A stretch of DNA of 64,000 bases, from contig NZ_JYLH01000002.1 of NCBI RefSeq assembly GCF_001439685.1, positions 248,001-312,000 of the forward strand, in the 5' to 3' direction. The notes under the pieces were generated by a model. That model did no database searches and was not told where the DNA came from. It saw nothing but the letters and a program-made list of their open reading frames with translations. The translations under genes were made by a program, and so were the position numbers. Positions 58,986 to 64,000 of the stretch are shown piece after piece (position 1 is the first letter of the stretch; every line of letters begins with the position of its first letter). Source of the DNA: Pseudomonas libanensis (GTDB lineage Bacteria; Pseudomonadota; Gammaproteobacteria; Pseudomonadales; Pseudomonadaceae).

Positions 58986-59044
58986 AAGTGCAGGAAGCCT
59001 GCGAGTACCAGGTCCACACCCACGGCCTTGAGGGCGAGGTACGC
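58865..59044 (-). pseudogene. Remnant of an LLM-class flavin monooxygenase (C-terminal end)
   Basis: On the minus strand this frame reads as a clear family C-terminus: AYLALKAVGVDLVLAGFLH followed by FQEEVEYFGKRVLPLVRELE, as in SfnG/SsuD-type FMNH2-dependent sulfone/sulfonate monooxygenases. An in-frame stop lies just before it (59045-59047) and no start or upstream part exists, as TauE coding begins at 59070. The fragment overlaps the GNAT 3' end. Its neighbour is a TauE-type sulfur-compound exporter, so a sulfur gene cluster may have decayed here. Confidence 0.75.
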
Positions 59045-59069
59045 TTACTGGCTGGCATTAGGGCTTCAG

Positions 59070-59855
59070 CTAGAACGCCAGCTTGTAACCCACCGCCATC
59101 AACATCACCGCCAGGCACGGGCGCAGCACACCGTCAGGAATTCGGCCGGTCATATGACTGCCAAAGTAGATCCCCGGCAACGACCCCATCAGCAAAAAGC
59201 CCAGCAGGTGCCAATCCATATTGCCCATGCTCGCGTGGCCCAGGCCCGCCACCAGGGTCAAGGGCACGGCGTGGGCGATTTCGGTGCCGACCAGCCGCCG
59301 CGTGGCGAGGAACGGGTACAGGATAAACAGCGCCACTGTGCCCAGGGCGCCGGCGCCGATGGAGGTCAGGGCCACCATGGTGCCAAGGATCGCACCGGTG
59401 ACCACGGTCAGTGCGTTCAGGTTGCGCGGGCGCACATGGTAGTCGTCGCCGGCATGGCGCTGGGCAAAGGCCAACAGGCTTTTCTTGAACAGGATCGCCA
59501 GGGCCGTGAGCAGCAACACCACGCCGAGTGCCTGCTTGATCACGGCGTTCATTGCGCTGGGGTCGGTGTGCAGGCTGGCGAGGAACCATAAAGTCAACAA
59601 CACTGCCGGCACGCTGCCCAGGGTCAGCCAGCCTGTGATGCTCCAGTCGATGTTCTTGTTCTTGCCGTGCACCAGCACGCCACCGGACTTGGTGATGGCG
59701 GCATATAACAAGTCGGTGCCAACCGCAGTGGCGGGGTTGATACCGAACCACAACAGGATCGGCGTCATCAGCGAGCCCCCGCCGACACCGGTCATGCCCA
59801 CGATAAACCCCACGATCAGGCCGGCCACCACGAAACCAAAATTACCTACATCCAT
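59070..59855 (-). CDS. TauE/SafE family membrane transporter
   Basis: The 261-aa protein has about eight membrane segments and the family motifs FIVGMTGVGGGSLMTPIL near the N-terminus and the repeat-related TSIGAGALGTVALFILYP in the second half. TauE/SafE proteins export sulfite, sulfoacetate or similar anions. The remnant of a sulfur-linked monooxygenase lies just downstream, which supports a sulfur role. Substrate not determined. Confidence 0.85.
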   Translation of the reverse strand: MDVGNFGFVVAGLIVGFIVGMTGVGGGSLMTPILLWFGINPATAVGTDLLYAAITKSGGVLVHGKNKNIDWSITGWLTLGSVPAVLLTLWFLASLHTDPSAMNAVIKQALGVVLLLTALAILFKKSLLAFAQRHAGDDYHVRPRNLNALTVVTGAILGTMVALTSIGAGALGTVALFILYPFLATRRLVGTEIAHAVPLTLVAGLGHASMGNMDWHLLGFLLMGSLPGIYFGSHMTGRIPDGVLRPCLAVMLMAVGYKLAF

Positions 59856-59946
59856 TACAGCTACCCGCGGCCTTATAAATTTCTGGCCGCAGGATAGCGA
59901 TTTTTCTTATAACCACTTATACCAATATGATCTGACTTTATGCCTT

Positions 59947-60717
59947 TTAGCTCAGCCGATCACACAAGTAAGCCTGGGTCTGGTACGGGAAGGCTACGGT
60001 ATCGCGGCCTTGCAAGGCGGGATGGGTGTCGATCAAGGTGCGCAATTGCGCGGTGACCTTGGCTTTTTCGGCAGGTGCAAGCGCCGCGATAAAGCTCACC
60101 GACAGGAATCGATCCATGATCACTTCCTGAGGACTGCCCACATGCTGGTAGGCAAAACAGGTCAGTTGCGGAGCGCCAAAGTACTCACCGGTGAAGGCTT
60201 CGCGCCAACGTCCGGTGTGAAAGCGGGGGGTGTCGCCCTCATACGGGGTGATGATCTCAGTGATCGCCGCCACCCAGTCCACCGACTCATCGCGCACATT
60301 CCACACCAACCCCAGTCGCCCGCCAGGCTTGAGCACACGGTGGATTTCCGCCAGTGCAGCGCGGGTGGAGAACCAGTGGAATGCCTGGGCACACACCAGG
60401 GCATCGGCGCTGGCGGACGCCAGGGGGATGGACTCGGCGGTGCCGTCGAGCAGGCGGACATCCGGCAATAGCTTGGCCAACTGCGCGCCCATCTCTGCCA
60501 CTGGCTCGACCGCAATCAGGGTCGGTGCCAGGCTGCTGAGCAAGCGGGTGAACTTGCCAGTGCCGGCGCCGAGGTCGATCACTGTCGATTGCGAATTGAT
60601 CTGCAGAGCCTCGGCCAGCCAGGCGGTCAGTTGGCGCGGATAGTCCGGTCGGCCTTGGGCGTAAGTGACGGCCTGGGTCGAGAAACCCTGTTGAGCGGAC
60701 GTGTGAACACCAGTCAT
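59947..60717 (-). CDS. Class I SAM-dependent methyltransferase
   Basis: The 256-aa enzyme (start MTGVHTSAQQGFS, with GGAG before it; the longer frame lacks a ribosome site) has SAM motif I VIDLGAGTGKFTRLL (~45), the acidic loop AVEPVAEM, motif DALVCAQAFHWF and motif post II LKPGGRLGLVWNV. This is the UbiE/Coq5-like Methyltransf_11 group; the AQAFHWF motif resembles trans-aconitate-type enzymes. Substrate unknown. It follows the sensor kinase gene in the same direction. Confidence 0.85.
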   Translation of the reverse strand: MTGVHTSAQQGFSTQAVTYAQGRPDYPRQLTAWLAEALQINSQSTVIDLGAGTGKFTRLLSSLAPTLIAVEPVAEMGAQLAKLLPDVRLLDGTAESIPLASASADALVCAQAFHWFSTRAALAEIHRVLKPGGRLGLVWNVRDESVDWVAAITEIITPYEGDTPRFHTGRWREAFTGEYFGAPQLTCFAYQHVGSPQEVIMDRFLSVSFIAALAPAEKAKVTAQLRTLIDTHPALQGRDTVAFPYQTQAYLCDRLS

Positions 60718-60776
60718 TGCCAATCTCTCCTCGGGTAAAGCGGGGCGCACAGTGTGCGCCCATCCCCGCAGATTTT

Positions 60777-62081
60777 CTAATCGGCTTGAGTGGGCAACCA
60801 CACCCGAAACCGCGCACCACCCAGGGGCGACGCCAGGGCCGTCAAGGTGCCGCCTTGGGCTTCCAGGGCACGCCGGCTGATCGCCAGGCCAAGGCCAAAG
60901 CCGCCGGTGGCGCGGTCACGACTGCGATCCAGGCGGTAGAACGGCTCGAAGATGCGCTCGCGCTGATCCGCCGGAATGCCGATGCCATCGTCATCCACCC
61001 AGATTTCACAGCCGTTGGGGCACACCTTGACGCCCACCTGGATGCGCTTGTCGCAGTAACGCGTAGCGTTGCGCAGCAAATTCTGCAACGCCCGGGCAGT
61101 AAGGCGCGGGTCGAGGCTGAAACGCTCAACCGTGCAGTCGAGCACCACATCGATGACGATCTCGGGGTTTTCCAGCTCGTCGTCGACGCTGCCCAGCACG
61201 CTGTCGATAAACTCGTCGAGCGCCACCTCTACCCGCTCGGGCAATTGCGCCGGGTTTTGCAGGCGGCTGTAAGAGAGCAATTCCAGCACCAGCTCATCCA
61301 GCTCACGAATATGCGCCACCAGGCTTTGCAAGCGCTCGCGGCTGGCCTCGGGCAAGTCTTCGGAGAGCGCCAGGGCCAGGCCGAAGTCCAGGCGTGTGAG
61401 CGGCGTGCGCAGTTCATGGGAGACCGCGTTGAGCAAGTCACGCTGCTGGTTGAGCAGGTGCTCGATATCGTCCGCCATGGTATCGAACACAGCCGCCAGG
61501 CTGCCGATGCTGGAACTGGGCGGCAGTCGCGTGCGCTCCCCCAGGTGGCCCTTGCCCAACAGTGCGGCGGTGCTTTTCAGGCGTTCCAGGTCACGCCAGT
61601 GCGGGCGCAGCCAGACCAGCAGGCATGCGAGCAGCGCGGCACCGATCAGCACGTTCATTGACCAATACAGCAGGTTCATGTCCAGCGGATCCGGCGGCAC
61701 GGTGAGCTTGACCGCGAACTGCTGGTTGATCGGCGAGCTGATTTCTTCCATCCAGCCCCACTCGCCCAGGCGGATCACCGGCTTGCCTTGCTCCAGCAGC
61801 TGTTCTTCCTGGGGGGTGTAGCGAGCGTCCTGGCGCAACAGCAGCTCGACCTTCAGCGGCGCGAAATCCTGGCTCAACTGGTCGGTGACCTGGGACCAGC
61901 GCTCCACCGGCGCGCGCTGGTATTGCTTGACCATCAGTTTTTGCAGGCCCCGGGACTGCTCGACGTTGTAGTCCATGTAGCGGTGTTCGAACAGCTGGAT
62001 CACCAGCTTGGGAATCAGGAAAATCGCCGCGCTATAAGTCACGATGGTGATCAGGTAGAGGCGTAGCAGCACACGGAACAT
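60777..62081 (-). CDS. Sensor histidine kinase, RstB/ParS-like
   Basis: The 434-aa inner-membrane kinase has TM1 (~5-28), a periplasmic sensor (~30-135), TM2 (~140-158), a HAMP-like linker and the core: H-box FNAV-type sequence LLNAVSHELRTPLTRLDFGL (His222), N-box ALQNLLRNATRY, G-boxes DDDGIGIP and GGFGLGLAISRRAL. It starts 3 nt after the response regulator, so the two form one unit. The divergent RND adaptor gene suggests the system controls that pump, as ParRS-type systems do in P. aeruginosa; this is inference. Confidence 0.88.
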   Translation of the reverse strand: MFRVLLRLYLITIVTYSAAIFLIPKLVIQLFEHRYMDYNVEQSRGLQKLMVKQYQRAPVERWSQVTDQLSQDFAPLKVELLLRQDARYTPQEEQLLEQGKPVIRLGEWGWMEEISSPINQQFAVKLTVPPDPLDMNLLYWSMNVLIGAALLACLLVWLRPHWRDLERLKSTAALLGKGHLGERTRLPPSSSIGSLAAVFDTMADDIEHLLNQQRDLLNAVSHELRTPLTRLDFGLALALSEDLPEASRERLQSLVAHIRELDELVLELLSYSRLQNPAQLPERVEVALDEFIDSVLGSVDDELENPEIVIDVVLDCTVERFSLDPRLTARALQNLLRNATRYCDKRIQVGVKVCPNGCEIWVDDDGIGIPADQRERIFEPFYRLDRSRDRATGGFGLGLAISRRALEAQGGTLTALASPLGGARFRVWLPTQAD

Positions 62082-62084
62082 GGT

Positions 62085-62786
62085 TCAGCATTCCCACTCG
62101 GAACGGCTGAACAGATAGCCCTTACCCCACACAGTCTTGATCTTGCGCGCCTCGCCGGCGTGGTCGTCGAACTTGCGGCGCAGCTTGGAGATCGCCACGT
62201 CCACCGAGCGATCGGTGCCGTTGAACTCGATACCGCGCAGGCGCTGCAGGATCTGGTCGCGGCTGAGCACTTCGCCGGCATGCCGGGCCAGCACCACCAG
62301 CAGGTTGTATTCACCGCTGGACAGCTCCACTGCCTGCTCGCGCCAGGTCACGGTGCGCTCCGACAGGTCGATGCACAGGTTGCCCATGATGATCCGGTCG
62401 TTGGCCACCTGGGGTTCGGACAGGCTGCTGCGGCGCAGCAGCGTGCGCACCCGGGCCAGCAGCACACGCGGCTCGCAGGGCTTGGTGACATAGTCGTCGG
62501 CGCCCATCTCCAGGCCCAGTACCTGGTCATGGCTGTCATCGCGGGCGGTCAGCATCAGGATCGGCAGGCCCGCCGAGTCGGCGCGCAACAGGCGGCAGAC
62601 CTGCAGGCCGTCGAGCCCCGGCAACATCAGGTCGAGGATCACCAGGTCCGGCGGGTTCAGGCGCGCACGTTCGCGCACATGGTCGCCACGGCTGAGCACG
62701 CAGACGTGGTAGCCGTTGCGTTCCAGGTAGCTGGCAATCAGCTCGGAGAGTGCGGCGTCGTCTTCGACCAGGAGGATGTTAGGCAT
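62085..62786 (-). CDS. OmpR-family response regulator, RstA/ParR-like
   Basis: The 233-aa regulator starts MPNILLVEDDAAL; an upstream in-frame ATG at 62921 would run through a REPIN and is not credible. The receiver domain has acidic pair ED (8-9), phospho-acceptor Asp52 in VILDLMLPGLDG, and Lys in DDYVTKP. A winged-helix DNA-binding domain fills ~135-230 (RDQILQRLRG, VDVAISKLRRKF, VWGKGYLF). It precedes its kinase gene in one operon. It may also act on the divergent efflux operon beginning at 63077. Confidence 0.9.
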   Translation of the reverse strand: MPNILLVEDDAALSELIASYLERNGYHVCVLSRGDHVRERARLNPPDLVILDLMLPGLDGLQVCRLLRADSAGLPILMLTARDDSHDQVLGLEMGADDYVTKPCEPRVLLARVRTLLRRSSLSEPQVANDRIIMGNLCIDLSERTVTWREQAVELSSGEYNLLVVLARHAGEVLSRDQILQRLRGIEFNGTDRSVDVAISKLRRKFDDHAGEARKIKTVWGKGYLFSRSEWEC

Positions 62787-62832
62787 GGAGGTGTTTCCAG
62801 AAAATACAGTGGTAAGTCGTACACAAACCCCA

Positions 62833-62922
62833 TGTGGGAGGGGGCTTGCCCCCGATAGCGGTGAATCAGCCAACGAATCTATTGACTGGTACTCCGTCAT
62901 CGGGGGCAAGCCCCCTCCCACA
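62833..62922. repeat. REPIN between the two-component genes and the RND adaptor gene
   Basis: A 24-nt REP at 62833-62856 and its perfect reverse complement at 62899-62922 flank 42 nt. Identical REP core to that at 52460. It lies in the 290-bp gap between divergent genes, so it does not sit at a 3' end as REPINs often do; promoters for both sides must fit around it. Confidence 0.92.
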
Positions 62923-63076
62923 TTTGATCTTCATTGTAAGCAAGGTTGTGCAAGGATATACGCCCCCGACGCCACGCGCGCCGCACCTTACACTTCTTCA
63001 CACACGAGCTACACAGCTTCACAGCACCACGGCGCAGGTGTCCTTAGGATGCGCCAGTCAATATTGGGATAAGAGC

Positions 63077-64000
63077 ATGTCGAAGAATCTATTTGCGCCG
63101 TTTTGCCTGTTGGCCCTCACACTGGCGCTGGGCGCGTGTGGCCAGTCAGCAGACGAGGCGCCACAAATGCCCCTGGCCAAAGTGCGCATCGAAACCCTGC
63201 AGGCCAAGCCCCTGTCCATTACCAACGAACTGAGCGGGCGGATTGCCGCGCCACGGATTGCCGAAGTGCGCGCCCGGGTCGCCGGGGTGGTCATGCAGCG
63301 GGTGTTCAACGAAGGGCGCGATGTCAAACAGGGCGACGTGCTGTTCCGTATTGATCCGGCGCCGTTCAAGGCTGACCTGGACAGCGCCCAGGCCAACCTG
63401 AGCAAGGCCGAGGCCAATGCCTTCCAGGCACGCTTGCAGGAGCAGCGCTACAGCCAGTTGGTCGAAGGCAATGCCATCAGCGGCCAGGAATACGACAACG
63501 CCCGCGCCGCCCTGCGCCAGGCCAACGCCGAAATCGCCGCCAACAAGGCCGCCGTCGAGCGTGCCAAGTTGAACCTGGGCTATGCCACCGTGACTGCGCC
63601 GATTTCCGGGCGCATCGGCCGCGCCCTGGTCACCGAGGGCGCGCTGGTCGGCCAGAACGAAGCCACGCCGCTGGCGATCATCCAGCAACTGGACCCGATC
63701 CACGCTGACCTCACCCAGTCCACCCGCGAGTTGAATGACCTGCGCCGCGCTTTTCGTGCCGGCAGCTTGAAGCAGGTCGGCCAGGACCAGGCCAAGGCCA
63801 CCCTGATCGAAGACGACGGCAGCCTGTACCCGTTGCCGGGCAAATTGCTGTTCGCCGAGATCAGCGTCGACCCGGGCACCGGGCAGATTACGCTGCGCAG
63901 CGAGTTCCCCAACCCGGACCTCGACCTGTTGCCTGGCAGTTTCGTACGGGTGCGCCTGGAGCAGGCCGTGGACAAGCAAGGCATCAGTGTGCCGCAACGC
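63077..64000 (+). CDS. RND efflux periplasmic adaptor (5' part, truncated by window end)
   Basis: The first 308 codons of a membrane fusion protein start at ATG 63077. It has a lipoprotein signal (lipobox LGAC, Cys ~20) and an AcrA/MexE-type layout: VRARVAGVVMQRVFNEG and APISGRIGRALVTEGALVG as the two lipoyl halves around a coiled-coil hairpin (~95-160), then the beta-barrel domain. The rest and presumably the pump gene lie beyond the window. Divergent from an OmpR-type regulator, it may be under its control. Confidence 0.88.
   Translation, partial: MSKNLFAPFCLLALTLALGACGQSADEAPQMPLAKVRIETLQAKPLSITNELSGRIAAPRIAEVRARVAGVVMQRVFNEGRDVKQGDVLFRIDPAPFKADLDSAQANLSKAEANAFQARLQEQRYSQLVEGNAISGQEYDNARAALRQANAEIAANKAAVERAKLNLGYATVTAPISGRIGRALVTEGALVGQNEATPLAIIQQLDPIHADLTQSTRELNDLRRAFRAGSLKQVGQDQAKATLIEDDGSLYPLPGKLLFAEISVDPGTGQITLRSEFPNPDLDLLPGSFVRVRLEQAVDKQGISVPQR

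Noticed and set aside
62787..62921. N-terminal extension of the response regulator
   Set aside because: The extra 45 codons would be encoded by a REPIN; the start at MPNILLVEDD gives the standard length.

Overview
The window is a GC-rich chromosomal segment of a fluorescent Pseudomonas, most likely the P. fluorescens group. The grounds are an arabitol/mannitol locus of the mtlEFGKDYZ type with an AraC-family activator, a muxABC-opmB efflux operon, a GlgE-type glucan cluster with a TreS-maltokinase fusion, several Pseudomonas-type families (DUF1652, DUF3203, DUF6124, RLAN/RimK-like), and typical Pseudomonas REP/REPIN palindromes. No rRNA, tRNA, prophage, insertion sequence or CRISPR array was found.

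Layout. 1-4.5 kb: the end of an unidentified gene, a divergent flavin oxidoreductase/TetR pair, a GNAT enzyme, and a divergent LysR/MFS pair. 4.5-8 kb: a FadR-type regulator, L-2-hydroxyglutarate oxidase and an MHS-family transporter, with matching operators before the regulator and the oxidase. 8-12.4 kb: a secreted CAP protein, a hybrid histidine kinase and a diguanylate cyclase. 12.4-20.2 kb: glgE, treS-mak and glgB on the minus strand, which together make alpha-glucan from trehalose through maltose-1-phosphate. 20.3-22.8 kb: a proline-rich peptide, a 389-aa protein with a serralysin-like C-terminal secretion domain and an Asn10 tract, an MgtC-like membrane protein and a DUF3203 protein. 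22.9-28.8 kb: ccoG downstream of an Anr box, a MocR regulator, an SDR enzyme and an MHYT-GGDEF-EAL protein. 28.8-29.6 kb: a gene-free block of repeats. 29.6-38.6 kb: muxABC-opmB on the minus strand, every junction overlapping by 4 nt. 38.7-41.4 kb: tpx, a glycosyltransferase and a GNAT.

41.5-55 kb is the mannitol/arabitol locus: AraC activator, ABC transporter, polyol dehydrogenase, xylulokinase and fructokinase. Between the activator and the transporter lies about 4 kb of accessory DNA. It holds a PAAR-pyocin S type polymorphic toxin, a 27-aa ORF overlapping the toxin start, two paralogous immunity-like genes, the leftover C-terminal codons of a second toxin, and an unknown protein. A degenerate copy of the activator's 3' end lies inside this DNA. 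This is the most dynamic part of the window.

55-64 kb: DUF1652, a ParD-like gene overlapping a type I methionine aminopeptidase behind a near-perfect 24-bp palindrome, a divergent RLAN-RimK/GNAT pair whose GNAT 3' end runs antisense through a decayed monooxygenase gene, a TauE exporter, a methyltransferase, a two-component system, and the start of a divergent RND adaptor gene cut by the window edge.

All assignments come from reading the sequence and from family knowledge; no database search was run.
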